From assembly GCF_022419185.1 (NCBI RefSeq), contig NZ_JAJOZK010000003.1, positions 62,001 to 126,000 on the forward strand: DNA of 64,000 nt. Direction: 5' to 3'. The position numbers and the translations under genes are program-made. The notes under the pieces are model-generated. The model searched no databases, was not told the origin of the DNA, and was given only the letters and a program-made list of their open reading frames with translations. Of the stretch, positions 16,706-27,200 are shown piece by piece; the first letter of the stretch is position 1; every line of letters starts with the position of its first letter. This stretch comes from Thermomonas flagellata (GTDB lineage: Bacteria; Pseudomonadota; Gammaproteobacteria; Xanthomonadales; Xanthomonadaceae).

Positions 16706-19126
16706 TCAGTACGTCTGCTTCTGCCGCCGGGCCGGCTGGCCGCGCGCCGGCGCCGGCGGCAGGCCGGCGTCGTCCTCGGCCAGGCGGAAGTCGATCTTGC
16801 GCTCCTCCACGCTGGCCTTGAGCACCACGATGCGGACGCGGTCGCCGAGCCGGAACACCCGCCCGCGACGCTCGCCGGTGAGCGTCTTGCGCACTGCGTC
16901 GAAGTGGTAGAAGTCGCGCGGCAGTTGGGTCACGTGGATCAGCCCGTTGACCTTGGACTCGTCCAGCTCCACGAACAGCCCGAAGCTGGTCACGCCGCTG
17001 ATGGTGCCGTCGAACTGCTTGCCGACGTGCTCCTCCATCCACGCTGCGCGGTAGCGCTCGTCCACCTCGCGCTGGGCCTCGTCGGCGCGGCGGGCGCGTT
17101 CGGAGCACTGCAGCGAGAGGCTGGCCATGTCGTGCGGGGAATAGGCGTAGGCCTCCGGCCGGCCGCCGGCCAGCGCATGCTTGATCGCACGGTGCACCAA
17201 CAGATCCGGGTAGCGCCGGATCGGCGAGGTGAAGTGGGCGTAGGCCTCCAGCGCCAGCCCGAAGTGGCCGATGTTCTCCGGCGCATACACCGCCAGCGAC
17301 TGGCTGCGCAGGATCACCGATTCCAGCAGCGCCGCGTCCGGGCGCTCGCGCACCTTCTCCAGCAGGTGGCGGAAGTCCTTCGGCCGCACCTTGCTCCACG
17401 GTGGCAGGCGCAGCTGGAACTCCTTGAGGAACTCCTCGAGGTCGGCGTACTTGGACTCCGGCGGCTTGTCGTGGTTGCGGAACGGCGCCGGCACGCCGCA
17501 GGCCAGCAGGAACTTCGCGGCCTCCACGTTGGCCGCGATCATGCATTCCTCGATCAGCTTGTGGGCATCGTTGCGCGGCAGCATCCCGGCCTGTGCCACC
17601 GCGCCCTGCGCATCCAGCACGAAGCGCACTTCGCCGGTCTCGAAGTCGATCGCGCCGCGCCGCGCGCGCGCCTTCTCCAGCACCTTGAACAGCCGGTGCA
17701 GATGGCGCACCTGCGGCAGCAGCGGGCCGATCTTGGCCAGCGCCGCGGCGCGGTCGTCCTCGGGGATGCCCTCGCCCACCGCGTTCCACACGTCGGTATA
17801 GGTCAGCCGCGCGTGCGAGTGCATCACCGCCTCGTAGAAGCGCGAGGCGTGCACCAGGCCGTCGCGCCCGACCTGCATGTCGCACACGAAGCACAGCCGG
17901 TCCACTTGTGGGTTGAGCGAGCAGATGCCGTTGCTCAAGGTCTCCGGCAGCATCGGCACCACGAACCCGGGGAAGTACACCGAGGTCGCGCGCTTCTGCG
18001 CCTCCGCGTCCAGCGGCGTGCTGGGGCGCACGTAGTGCGAGACATCCGCGATGGCGACGACCAGGCGGAAGCCGTCGCGGGTCGGCTCGCACCAGACCGC
18101 ATCGTCGAAGTCCTTGGCGTCCTCGCCGTCGATCGTCACCAGCGGCAGCGCGCGCAGGTCCACCCGCCCGGCGATCTCCTCAGGCTGCACCGCGAGCGGC
18201 ACCGCGGTGGCCTGCGCCAGCACCTCTGGCGGGAATTCGTGCGGGAGGTCGTGGCCGTGGATCGCCGCCTCCACTGCCTGCGAGGCGGTGAGCTTGTCGC
18301 CCAGCACCGCCAGCACCCGCCCGATCGGCGGGCGGTAGGCCTCCTGCGGGGTGGTGATCTCGGCCACCACCAACTGCCCCGGGCGGGCGCCGTTGCGCGC
18401 GTCCTGCGGGATCATCAGGTTGCGCAGGATGCGCTTGTCGTCCGGCACCACGTAGCCGATGCCCAGCTCCTCGGCATAGCGCCCGAGCAGCCGGGTCAGG
18501 CGGCGCTCCAGCACCTCGACGATGCTGGCCTCGCCGCGGCCGCGGTGGTCCAGCCCGATCAGGCTCACCAGCACGCGGTCGCCGTGGCTGACCTTGCGCA
18601 TCTCCAGCGGCGGCAGGAACAGGTCGTCGCCGCCCTGCTCCGGGCGCAGGAAGCCGAAGCCGTCCGGGTTGGCGATCACGGTGCCGGCGATCAGGTCCGC
18701 GCCCTGCGCCGGCACGTAGCCGCCGCGGCGGTTCTGCAGCAGCTGGCCGTCGCGCAGCATCGCCGCCAGCCGCTTCTGCAGCGCCTCGAAGCGCTCGGGC
18801 GCCTGCAGCCCGAGCGCCTGCGCCAGCGCGCGCTCGTCGAGCGGTCCGTCGCTGGCGGCCAGCGTCTGCAGGATCAGCTCGCGGCTGGCGATCGGGTTGG
18901 CATAGCGCTCGGCTTCGCGCCGCGCCTGCGGGTCGGCGGCCGGCGCCGACGCCGACGCCGTGCGCCCGGGGGGCGCGGCCGGCGCGGGCTCCGGCAGCCA
19001 CGGCGGGCGGCCCGCACCCTTGCGCGACGGCGCGCGCGGCTTGCCGGAAGCGGAGGAAGGGGCGCCGGGCGGGCCGGCGGGCGTCGTGCCGCGGCCGGGG
19101 CCGCGCTTGGTCGGAGGTTTGCGCAT
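16706..19126 (-). CDS. rnr: Ribonuclease R
   Basis: An 806-residue processive 3'-5' exoribonuclease that degrades structured RNA. After a basic, Pro/Ala-rich N-terminal tail (1-65) come a winged-helix segment (about 70-140), cold-shock OB folds (about 150-280), the RNB catalytic domain with ITIDGEDAKDFDDAVWCE holding the Mg-binding aspartates, and a C-terminal S1 domain (FDGTISGVTSFGLFVELDESKVNGLIHVTQL). A short basic tail ends the protein. The start at 19126 (MRKPPTKRGPGRG) is the first Met downstream of the divergent tRNA gene; upstream in-frame Met would add 14 residues. Likely heads an rnr-rlmB operon. Confidence 0.95.
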   Translation of the reverse strand: MRKPPTKRGPGRGTTPAGPPGAPSSASGKPRAPSRKGAGRPPWLPEPAPAAPPGRTASASAPAADPQARREAERYANPIASRELILQTLAASDGPLDERALAQALGLQAPERFEALQKRLAAMLRDGQLLQNRRGGYVPAQGADLIAGTVIANPDGFGFLRPEQGGDDLFLPPLEMRKVSHGDRVLVSLIGLDHRGRGEASIVEVLERRLTRLLGRYAEELGIGYVVPDDKRILRNLMIPQDARNGARPGQLVVAEITTPQEAYRPPIGRVLAVLGDKLTASQAVEAAIHGHDLPHEFPPEVLAQATAVPLAVQPEEIAGRVDLRALPLVTIDGEDAKDFDDAVWCEPTRDGFRLVVAIADVSHYVRPSTPLDAEAQKRATSVYFPGFVVPMLPETLSNGICSLNPQVDRLCFVCDMQVGRDGLVHASRFYEAVMHSHARLTYTDVWNAVGEGIPEDDRAAALAKIGPLLPQVRHLHRLFKVLEKARARRGAIDFETGEVRFVLDAQGAVAQAGMLPRNDAHKLIEECMIAANVEAAKFLLACGVPAPFRNHDKPPESKYADLEEFLKEFQLRLPPWSKVRPKDFRHLLEKVRERPDAALLESVILRSQSLAVYAPENIGHFGLALEAYAHFTSPIRRYPDLLVHRAIKHALAGGRPEAYAYSPHDMASLSLQCSERARRADEAQREVDERYRAAWMEEHVGKQFDGTISGVTSFGLFVELDESKVNGLIHVTQLPRDFYHFDAVRKTLTGERRGRVFRLGDRVRIVVLKASVEERKIDFRLAEDDAGLPPAPARGQPARRQKQTY

Positions 19127-19220
19127 CCGCCGATGGTACGCGCCCGCCGGTGCAGGCCGCGTGCGCATCCCCGGGCGTTGACAAGCGCCGACGACATGCC
19201 CAGAATGCGCGGCTCCGAAC

Positions 19221-19305
<85 letters not shown>

Positions 19306-19319
19306 CGTTCGGATCGTCG

Positions 19320-19346
19320 AAAAACCCGCCGCCGGCGGGTTTTTTG
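19320..19346 (+). terminator. Rho-independent terminator of tRNA-Leu
   Basis: AAAACCCGCC-GCC-GGCGGGTTTTTT: a GC stem flanked by A and T runs right after the tRNA gene. It would also work on the other strand. Confidence 0.93.
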
Positions 19347-19538
19347 TTGCCCGCCCGCAGCCGGCATGGCGCGCGCCTGAGGGCACCGATAGCGCCTGCG
19401 CAGCGCCGCAGGCCCGGCGAACCCAGCGCGGTGCCCCGCCAAGGTTGGGAAACTGTATCCCCGCGGCAACCGCCGCGCGCACTACCCTTGGGCAGCATGG
19501 ATGGCGTTCCACCCACCCATCCAGATCAGGAGCTTCCC

Positions 19539-19835
19539 ATGCACACCCTGTCCCGCACCGCCCTGCTGGCCGTCCTGGCCGCGTTCGCCGCCGGCGCCGT
19601 CGCCGGCAACCCGCCCGCCGCGCCGGCCGCCGGCATCAGCCTGGCGCAGGCGCGCGCGATCGCGCTCAAGGCCGCGCCCGGCAAGATCGTCAAGGAAGAG
19701 CGCGAGCAGGAAGACGGCAGCCTGCGCTATTCGTTCGACATCCGCCAGGACGGCAGGATCCACGAGATCGGCGTGGACGTCGCCACCGGCAAGATCGTCG
19801 AGGACAAGTTCGAAGACCCGGCCAACCGCGACTGA
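19539..19835 (+). CDS. Secreted PepSY-domain protein
   Basis: A 98-residue periplasmic protein: signal peptide 1-22 (ending AVAG), then one PepSY domain (about 33-98) with ISLAQARAIALKAAPGKIVKEE and the terminal GVDVATGKIVEDKFED. AGGAGC lies six bases upstream. It heads an operon with a response regulator, sensor kinase and RND pump; such small PepSY proteins often accompany two-component systems and may modulate the sensor in the periplasm, which is inference here. Gap to the next gene is 7 bp. Confidence 0.85.
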   Translation: MHTLSRTALLAVLAAFAAGAVAGNPPAAPAAGISLAQARAIALKAAPGKIVKEEREQEDGSLRYSFDIRQDGRIHEIGVDVATGKIVEDKFEDPANRD

Positions 19836-19842
19836 GCCCGCC

Positions 19843-20517
19843 GTGCTGCGCATCCTGCTCGCCGAGGACGACCCCGAGACCCGCCAGTTCGTGGAGCGCG
19901 GCCTGCGCGAGCAGGGCCACAACGTCCTCGCCGCCGAGCGCGGCGAGGACGCCCTGCACCTGGGCCTGACCGAGGCGCTGGACGTGGTCGTGCTCGACCG
20001 CATGCTGCCGGGGCTGGACGGGCTGGGCGTGCTCAAGCGCCTGCGCGCCGCCGAGGTCGCGGTCCCGGTGCTGATGCTGACCGCGCTCGGGCGGATCGAG
20101 GACCGCGTGGACGGCCTGCAGGCCGGCGCCGACGATTACCTGGTCAAGCCGTTCGCCTTCAGCGAGCTGGCCGCGCGGGTGCAGGCGCTGGCGCGCCGGC
20201 GCGCACCCGCCAGCGTCGCCACCGTGCTGCAGGCGGGCGGGATCGAGATGGATCTGCTGCGCCGCGAGGTGCGCCGCGAAGGTCGCGCCATCGCACTGCA
20301 GCCGCGCGAGTTCCGGCTGCTGGAGGAACTGCTGCGCAATGCCGGCCAGTTCGTCACCCGCACCATGCTGCTGGAGCGGGTGTGGGACTTCCACTTCGAC
20401 CCGCAGACCAAGATCGTGGAGACCCACATGAGCCGGCTGCGCGCCAAGCTCAACGACGGCTTCGCGAGCGACGCGATCGAAACCGCGCGCGGCGCCGGCT
20501 ACCGGGTGCGCACATGA
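19843..20517 (+). CDS. OmpR/PhoB-type response regulator
   Basis: A 224-residue transcription factor. The GTG start at 19843 begins LRILLAEDDPETR, with the acidic pocket; the phosphoacceptor Asp is in VVVLDRMLPG and the conserved Lys in DDYLVKPFAF. The C-terminal winged helix (about 125-224) contains LQPREFRLLEELLRNAGQFVTRTMLLERVWDFHFDPQTKIVETHMSRLRAK. Its stop overlaps the kinase ATG. Probably controls the downstream efflux genes. Confidence 0.94.
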   Translation: MLRILLAEDDPETRQFVERGLREQGHNVLAAERGEDALHLGLTEALDVVVLDRMLPGLDGLGVLKRLRAAEVAVPVLMLTALGRIEDRVDGLQAGADDYLVKPFAFSELAARVQALARRRAPASVATVLQAGGIEMDLLRREVRREGRAIALQPREFRLLEELLRNAGQFVTRTMLLERVWDFHFDPQTKIVETHMSRLRAKLNDGFASDAIETARGAGYRVRT

Positions 20518-21893
20518 GCCGCACGCATCTGGGGCCGCGCAGCGCGGCGCGCCGGATCGCGCTGGTCGGCCTGCTGATCTACGCGATCGCGCTGCTGCCG
20601 CTGGGCGCGGGGGTGTATCTGGCCACCCGCGGCGCGCTGCTGCGCCAGATCGACGCCGGCATCGAACAGCTGTCGGCCACCCTGGCCGCCGAATACCGGC
20701 TGGAGGGCACCGCCGGGGTCGCGCATGCGCTGGCGCACCTGGCCGGCAATGGCCCGGTGCCGATCGGCGCGGCCCTGTTCGCCGCCGACGGCCAGCGCCT
20801 GGCCGGCAACATCGACACCGCCCTGCCCGCGCCCGGCTGGGCGCGCATCCTGCTCCGCGACCCGCGCGAAGGCCCGGATCCGGCGCGCGCGCTCACCACC
20901 GTGCAGGCGGACGGCACCCGGCTGGTGGTGGCGGCCGACCTGGAGGCGCTGGAAGCCATCGGCGGCACCCTGCTCGGCATGTTCGCGCTGGCCGCGCTGG
21001 CGCTGTTGGTGCTGGGCGCGCTCGCGGCGTGGGCGCTCACCCGCTACCTCGGCCAGCGGCTGGCGCCGATCCAGGCCACCGCCGATGCGGTGATGCGCGG
21101 CCAGCTGGAGCAGCGCGCCCGGGTCGGCACCGGCGGCGACGAATTCGACCGCGTGGCCGCGTCGCTGAACGCAATGCTGGACCGCATCGCCGCGCTGGTC
21201 GGCCACCTGCGCCAGGTCAGCGCCGACCTCGCCCACGACCTGCGCACTCCGCTGATGCACCTGCGCAACCAGCTGGAGGCGCTGCGCGACGAATCCGACC
21301 CGGCACGCCGCCAGGCCCGGATCGAAGCCGCGCAGGCACGCACCGACGAAGTGCTGGGCCTGTTCGATGCCATCCTGCGGATCGCCGAGGTCGATGCCGG
21401 GCAACTGGCCAAGGGGTTCGGCATGCTTGACCTGAGCGCGCTGCTGGCCGAGTTGGCCGACAGCCTGCAGCCGCTGGCCGAGGACAGCGGGCATGCCTTC
21501 GCCACCGCGATCGCGCCCGGCCTGCGCGTGCGCGGCGACCGCCAGCTGCTGGCGCAGGCGGTGCTGAACCTGGTCGAGAACGCCCTGCGCCACACCCCAC
21601 CCGGCTGCCGGGTGGAACTGCACGCCGGGATCGATACCGACACCGGCGCGACCATCATCTGCGTGCGCGACGACGGCCCCGGCATTCCGGCCGCCGACCG
21701 CGCACGCGTGCGCCAGCGCTTCGTGCGGCTGGAGGCCTCGCGCAGCACGCCCGGCCACGGCCTCGGCCTGAGCCTGGTCGAAGCGATCGCGCAGGCGCAC
21801 GCCGGCCGGCTGCAACTGGAGGACGCCGCCCCCGGCCTGCGCGCCTGCCTGGTCATGCCGCCCCACCGCGCCCCCCCGGAGCCCCGCGCATGA
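20514..21893 (+). CDS. Membrane sensor histidine kinase
   Basis: A 459-residue kinase partner of the preceding regulator. Two membrane segments (about 13-36 and 154-178) flank a periplasmic sensor of about 115 residues with no recognised domain. HAMP follows (about 180-230), then the H-box SADLAHDLRTPLMHLR, N-box LNLVENALRHTP, G1 DDGPGIP and G2 GHGLGLSLVEAI. Overlaps the regulator by four bases upstream and the outer-membrane gene by four bases downstream. Signal unknown. Confidence 0.93.
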   Translation: MSRTHLGPRSAARRIALVGLLIYAIALLPLGAGVYLATRGALLRQIDAGIEQLSATLAAEYRLEGTAGVAHALAHLAGNGPVPIGAALFAADGQRLAGNIDTALPAPGWARILLRDPREGPDPARALTTVQADGTRLVVAADLEALEAIGGTLLGMFALAALALLVLGALAAWALTRYLGQRLAPIQATADAVMRGQLEQRARVGTGGDEFDRVAASLNAMLDRIAALVGHLRQVSADLAHDLRTPLMHLRNQLEALRDESDPARRQARIEAAQARTDEVLGLFDAILRIAEVDAGQLAKGFGMLDLSALLAELADSLQPLAEDSGHAFATAIAPGLRVRGDRQLLAQAVLNLVENALRHTPPGCRVELHAGIDTDTGATIICVRDDGPGIPAADRARVRQRFVRLEASRSTPGHGLGLSLVEAIAQAHAGRLQLEDAAPGLRACLVMPPHRAPPEPRA

Positions 21894-23242
21894 TCCGATC
21901 CCCACGGCCGCTGCCTGCGCTGGCGTTCGCGCTGCTGCTGGCCGGCTGCGCCAGCTACGCGCCGCAGCCGCTGGCACCCGACCCCGCCCTGCTGGCACCG
22001 CCGGTGGCCAGCGTCCTGCAGGCACGGGCGGACGCGATCGCGCGCCCATGGCTGGCCCCGGTGCGGATCGACCTGCAGGCCCCGCTGGACGATGCCGCGG
22101 TGGCCGCGCTGGCGGTGGTCAACGGCCCCGACCTGGTCGCCCTGCGCGCGCGCTCAGGGATCGCCGAGGCGCAGGCCTTCGCCGCCGGCCTGCTGCCCGA
22201 CCCCACCTTCAGCCTCGGCGCCGACAAGGTGCTGCGCGGACCGGACACCCTGCTCAACCTGAGCGCCGCGCTCGGGTTCGACCTCAATGCCCTGCGCACG
22301 CGCGCGCTGACCCGCGCCCAGGCGAACGCGCAGGCGCGCAGCGTGCGCCTGGACCTGGCCTGGGCGGAATGGCAGGCGGCCGGCCAGGCGCGCCTGCAGG
22401 CGGCGCGCATCCGCGCCTATGAGCGCCAGCTGCCGCCGCTGCGCGAGAGCGCCGAGGCCGCATCGCGCCTGGCCGAGGCCAGCCTGCGCGCGGCCGCGCG
22501 CGGCGACCTGGCGGCCGACGCGGCGCAGGCGCAGCGGCTGGCGGCACTCGACGCGCAAACCCGCCTGCGCACGCTGGAGCAGGACCTGCTGGGCGCACGC
22601 CAGGCCCTGAACCGGCTGCTCGGGCTGCCGCCGGACACCACGCTGGTGCTGGCCGCGACAGCGGTGGCGGAAACCCCGCCGGCGACGCTGGACGCGCTGT
22701 TCGCGCAGGCGCGCGCGCAGCGCAGCGACCTGGCCGCGCTGCGCGCCGGCTACGACGCCCAGGAGGCCGCGCTGCACAAGGCGATCCTGCAGCAGTTCCC
22801 CAGCCTCAACCTGAGCCTGACCGGCAACCGCGACTCCGCTGGCAACCTGCTGCTCGGGCCGGCGCTGGATTTCACCCTGCCGCTGTGGAACCGCAACCGC
22901 GGCAACATCGCGGTCGAGACCGCCACCCGCGCCACCCTGCGCGCGGAATACGACGCCCGCCTGTTCCAGACCCGCGCCGACCTGGCCGCCGCGCGCGAGG
23001 CCCTGCTCTTGGCGCTGCGCCAGCGCGCGGCGGCGCAGGCGGATGCCCCGGCCCTGCAACGGCAGGCCGCGGCCGCGCGCGCCGCCGCCCGCCGCGGCGA
23101 CCTGTCGCAGGCCGCCGCCGAGGCCAGCACGCAGGCCTGGCGCGACCGCGCCCTGCTGCTGGCGCAGCTGGACCAGACCATCGCCGAACACCGGATCGCG
23201 CTGGAGCTGCTGACCGGCGCACCGAGCGAGAACACCCCATGA
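21890..23242 (+). CDS. TolC/OprM-type outer-membrane efflux lipoprotein
   Basis: A 450-residue outer-membrane channel of a tripartite pump. The signal peptide ends in a lipobox LLAGC (Cys at about 20). Two long Ala/Gln-rich helical repeats follow, each with outer_membrane efflux features (ARSGIAEAQAFAAGLLPDPTFSLG; RAGYDAQEAALHKAILQQFPSLNLSLTGNRDSAG). Start overlaps the kinase stop (ATGA), and the next gene overlaps its stop. Confidence 0.9.
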   Translation: MIRSPRPLPALAFALLLAGCASYAPQPLAPDPALLAPPVASVLQARADAIARPWLAPVRIDLQAPLDDAAVAALAVVNGPDLVALRARSGIAEAQAFAAGLLPDPTFSLGADKVLRGPDTLLNLSAALGFDLNALRTRALTRAQANAQARSVRLDLAWAEWQAAGQARLQAARIRAYERQLPPLRESAEAASRLAEASLRAAARGDLAADAAQAQRLAALDAQTRLRTLEQDLLGARQALNRLLGLPPDTTLVLAATAVAETPPATLDALFAQARAQRSDLAALRAGYDAQEAALHKAILQQFPSLNLSLTGNRDSAGNLLLGPALDFTLPLWNRNRGNIAVETATRATLRAEYDARLFQTRADLAAAREALLLALRQRAAAQADAPALQRQAAAARAAARRGDLSQAAAEASTQAWRDRALLLAQLDQTIAEHRIALELLTGAPSENTP

Positions 23243-24285
23243 CGCCTCGCCTGCCCCTGCTCCCCCTGTGCCTGCTTCCCGCTTGCCTGCTGCTGGCCGC
23301 CTGCAGCCGTCCCGGCGATACCGGCGACGCGGCGGGCGACGCCGCCCCGAGCGCGCTGGTCACTCTCGCGACCGCCCAACGCGGCGCGGTGGCACAGACC
23401 ATCACCGTGTACGGCCAGGTCGAGGCCGGCAGCGACAGCCAGCGCATGCTGGCGGCACCGGTAGAGGCCGTGGTCGCGGCGATCGACGCCCCCGCCGGCA
23501 GCCGCGTGCGCCTGGGCCAGCGCATCGTGCGCCTGCAGCCCAGCCCGGCCACCAGCGCGCAGTGGCAGTCCGCCGTGGCCGAGGCGCGCGCCGCGCAGGA
23601 CGCCCTGGCGCGCAGCCAGCGCCTGCGCGGCGACGGCCTGGCCGGACAGGCCGAGGTGGAGGCCGCACGGGCGCGGTGGGCCACCGCCGACGCGCAGCGC
23701 CGCACGCTGCAGGCGCGGCTGGCCCAGCTCGACCTGCGCGCGCCCGCCGCCGGCGACGTGCAGCGGGTGCTGGTGAATGTCGGCGACCTGCTCGCCCCCG
23801 GCGCGCCGGTGGCCAGCCTCGCGGCGGCCGGCGCCGGAGTGGCGCGGTTCGGGATCGATCCGGCGCAGATCGGCCGCCTGCAGGTGGGCGCCCCGGTGCA
23901 GGTGCAGCCGCTGGATGGCCACCCGCCGTTCACCGCGCGCGTGCGCAGCGTGAGCCGAGCCGTCGATCCGCAGACCCGGCTGGCGGCGTTCCTGGTGGAC
24001 GTGCCCGCCGGCCTCGCGCCCAGCCCCGGCCAGCCGCTGACCGCGCAGGTGGCGGTGGCCGGCGCGGCCGATGCGGTCGTGGTGCCGTATGCCGCGCTGC
24101 TGGACGATGGCGGCCAGCCCTACGTGTACGTGGTCGCCGGCGGCACCGCGCATCGCCGCGACGTGCAGCTGGGGCCGACCGATGCCCGCCGGGCCGCGAT
24201 CCTCGCCGGCGTGCACGCCGGCGAGCAGGTGGTGGTCGCCGGCGGCACCGCGCTGGAGGACGGCCTGAAGGTGCGCACGCGATGA
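23239..24285 (+). CDS. RND efflux periplasmic adaptor lipoprotein
   Basis: A 348-residue membrane-fusion protein bridging the RND pump and the outer-membrane channel. The lipobox LLAAC is at about residue 22. The split lipoyl domain (AAPVEAVVAAIDAPAGSRVRLGQRIVRLQP and LRAPAAGDVQRVLVNVGDLLAPGAPVASL) encloses a short hairpin of about 60 residues; beta-barrel and membrane-proximal domains follow. Four-base overlaps on both sides. Confidence 0.92.
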   Translation: MTPRLPLLPLCLLPACLLLAACSRPGDTGDAAGDAAPSALVTLATAQRGAVAQTITVYGQVEAGSDSQRMLAAPVEAVVAAIDAPAGSRVRLGQRIVRLQPSPATSAQWQSAVAEARAAQDALARSQRLRGDGLAGQAEVEAARARWATADAQRRTLQARLAQLDLRAPAAGDVQRVLVNVGDLLAPGAPVASLAAAGAGVARFGIDPAQIGRLQVGAPVQVQPLDGHPPFTARVRSVSRAVDPQTRLAAFLVDVPAGLAPSPGQPLTAQVAVAGAADAVVVPYAALLDDGGQPYVYVVAGGTAHRRDVQLGPTDARRAAILAGVHAGEQVVVAGGTALEDGLKVRTR

Positions 24286-27200
24286 GCAGCGCCCTCACCC
24301 GCCACGCCCGCAGCCTGTGGCTGGCGCTGCTGCTGCTCACCTTGGGCGGGGTGGTCGGCGCGCTGCGGATGCCGGTCAGCCTGTTCCCGCGGATCGACTA
24401 CCCGCGCGTGCTGGTGGCGATCGACGCCGGCGAGCGCGATCCGGCGCAGATGGAGGCGGAGATCACCCGCCCGATGGAGGTCGCCCTGCGCGCGGTGCCC
24501 GGGGTCACCCACATCCGCTCCACCACCAGCCGCGGCGCGGCCGAGATCGCGCTCAACTTCCCCTGGGGCCAGGACATGGCGCAGGCCACCCTGGCCACCC
24601 AGGGCGCGCTGGCCACGGCGGCGGCGGGAATCCCGCCGGGCACCCGCTACGAGGTGCGCCGCTCCGATCCCAGCCTGTTCCCGGTACTGGGGCTGGCCCT
24701 GACCTCCGACAGCCTCGACCCGCAGGCGCTGCGCCAGCTGGCGGAGCTGAAGATCCGCCCGGCCCTGATCGCAGTGGACGGCGTGGCCGGGGTGGACGTG
24801 CTCGGCGGCGCCGCGCGCGAGTTCGCAGTGGACATCGACCCGGCGCGGCTGGCCGCGCGCGGGCTGTCGATCGACGACGTGGCGCGCGCGCTGGCCCAGG
24901 GCAACCTGGTGCGCGGCGCCGGCCGCCTGCAGGACCGCCACCGACTGTACCTGGTGCTGGTCGAACACCGCCCGGCCACGCCCGCGGCGCTGGCGCGGCT
25001 GCCGCTGAAGGCCGGCGCCAGCGCCGCCGCCGGGCAGGTGACGCTGGGCGACGTCGCGCAGATCCGCCCCGCCAGCGCGCCCAACTACACCCTGGTCAAC
25101 AGCGACGGCCACCGCGCGGTGCTGGTGAACGTGCGCCAGGGCCTCGGCGGCGACACCGTGCGCATCGTGCAGCAGGTGCAGGCGCGGCTGGCCGCGCTGG
25201 GGCTGCCGCCGAGCGTGAAGGTGACCCCGTTCTACGACCAGTCCGAGCTGGTGGTGGGCGCTGCCGGTGCGGTGCGCGACGCGATCCTGCTCGGCGCCCT
25301 GCTGGCCGGGCTGGTGCTGTGGCTGTTCCTGCGCTCGTGGCGGCTGGTGGCGATCACCGCCGCGGTGCTGCCGGCGGTGCTGGCCGCCACCAGCCTGCTG
25401 CTGTACGCGCTGGGCATGCACTTCGACATGATGACCCTGGGCGGCATGGCCGCCGCGGTGGGCCTGGTGGTGGACGATGCGGTGGTGATGCTGGAGCACG
25501 TGATGCGGCGGATGCAGGAAGGCCGCGCGCACACGCCGCCGACGATCCTCGCCGCCGCCGCGGAGATGACCCGCCCGCTGCTGGGCTCCACCGGCGCCAC
25601 CATCGTGGTGTTCCTGCCGCTGGCCTTCATCGCCGGCGTCAGCGGCGGCTTCTTCAAGGCGCTGGCGGTGACCATGGTGGCCGCGCTGGTGATCTCGCTG
25701 CTGTATGCGCGCCTGCTGATCCCGCTGCTGTGCGCGCACTGGCTGCGGCCGCGCGACGCCGAGCTGGCCGAGCGCGCCGGCGGCTGGCTGGGCTGGCTGC
25801 TGCGCCAGTACCACCGCGCCATCCAGGCGGTGATGGCAGGGCCGGCGCGGTTTGCCGCGGTGGTGGTGCTGGTGCTGGCTGGCGCAGGAGGGCTGGCCTG
25901 GTACAAGGTGCCGTCCGGCTTCATGCCGAAGATGGACGAAGGCGGCTTCATCCTCGACTACAAGGCTCAGCCCGGCGCCGCGCTGGCCGACACCGACCGC
26001 CTGCTGCGCCAGGTCGAGGCGATCATCCGCGCCATGCCCGAAGTCGCCAGCTATTCGCGCCGCACCGGCCTGCAGCTCGGCGGCGGGCTGACCGAGGCGG
26101 ACGAGGGCGACTACTTCATCCGCCTCAAGGACGGCCGCCGGCGCCCGATCGAGGCGGTGATGGCCGACCTGCGCCAGCGCATCGCCACCCAGGTGCCGGG
26201 GCTGCAGGTGGAGACCGCGCAGCTGATGGAGGACCTGATCGGCGACCTCACCGCGGTGCCGCAGCCGATCGAGATCAAGCTGTTCGGCGACGATCCGGCG
26301 CAGCTGGCGCCGATTGCGCAGCGGGTGGCCGGCGCGATCGCGCGCATCCCCGGCGTGGTGGAGGTGGTGGACGGCCTGCGGGTGGCCGGCGACGCGATCG
26401 CGATCCGGGTGGATGCCGGGCGCGCGCGCCTGCACGGGCTGGATCCGGCCCAGGTGGCGGACCAGGTGGAGGCGCTGGTCGGCGGCAACGTGGCGACCCG
26501 GGTCCGCGTCGGCGAGCAGATGCTGGACGTGCGCGTGCGCGCCCCGGCCGACCTACGCGCGCGCGCGGCGGAACTGGCGCAGTTGCCGCTGGTGGCACCC
26601 GACGGGCATGCCCTGCGCGTGGGCCAGATCGCGCAGGTCGCGGTGGTGGCCGGGCAGATGCAGCGCACGCGCGAAGACCTGGCACCGTTCATCGACGTCA
26701 CCGCGCGCCTGGAAGGCCGCGACCTCGGCTCGGCGATGGCCGACGTGCGCCGCACCGTGGCCGCGCTGCAACTGCCGGCCTCGGTCCGGGTGGAGTACGG
26801 CGGGCTGTACGCGCAGCAGCGGCAGAGCTTCGCGGACATGGCGATGGTGTTCAGCGCCGCCCTGCTGCTGGCGGCGCTGCTGCTGACCTTCCTGTTCGAG
26901 CGCCTGGCCTGGACGCTGGCGGCGATGGCCACCGTGCTGCTCAGCGTGGCGGCCGTGTTCATCGGCCTGTGGCTGACCGGGATCGAGCTGGACGTGTCGG
27001 CGCTGATGGGCCTGACCATGGTGGTCGGCATGGTCACCGAGCTGATCGTGTTCTATTTCTCCGAGCTCACCGCCGGCCAGCCGGCGAGCGCGCGCGCACT
27101 GGCCGAGGCCGGCGAGAAGCGCCTGCGCCCGATCCTGATGTCGGCGCTGATCGCGATCCTCACCTTGAGCCCGCTGGCGCTGGGCGTGAGCCGCGGCGCC

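Noticed and set aside
19843-20517. Response regulator considered as PhoB
   Set aside because: It belongs to the OmpR/PhoB family but is locked in an operon with a sensor of different layout, a PepSY protein and an efflux pump, not with phoR or pst.
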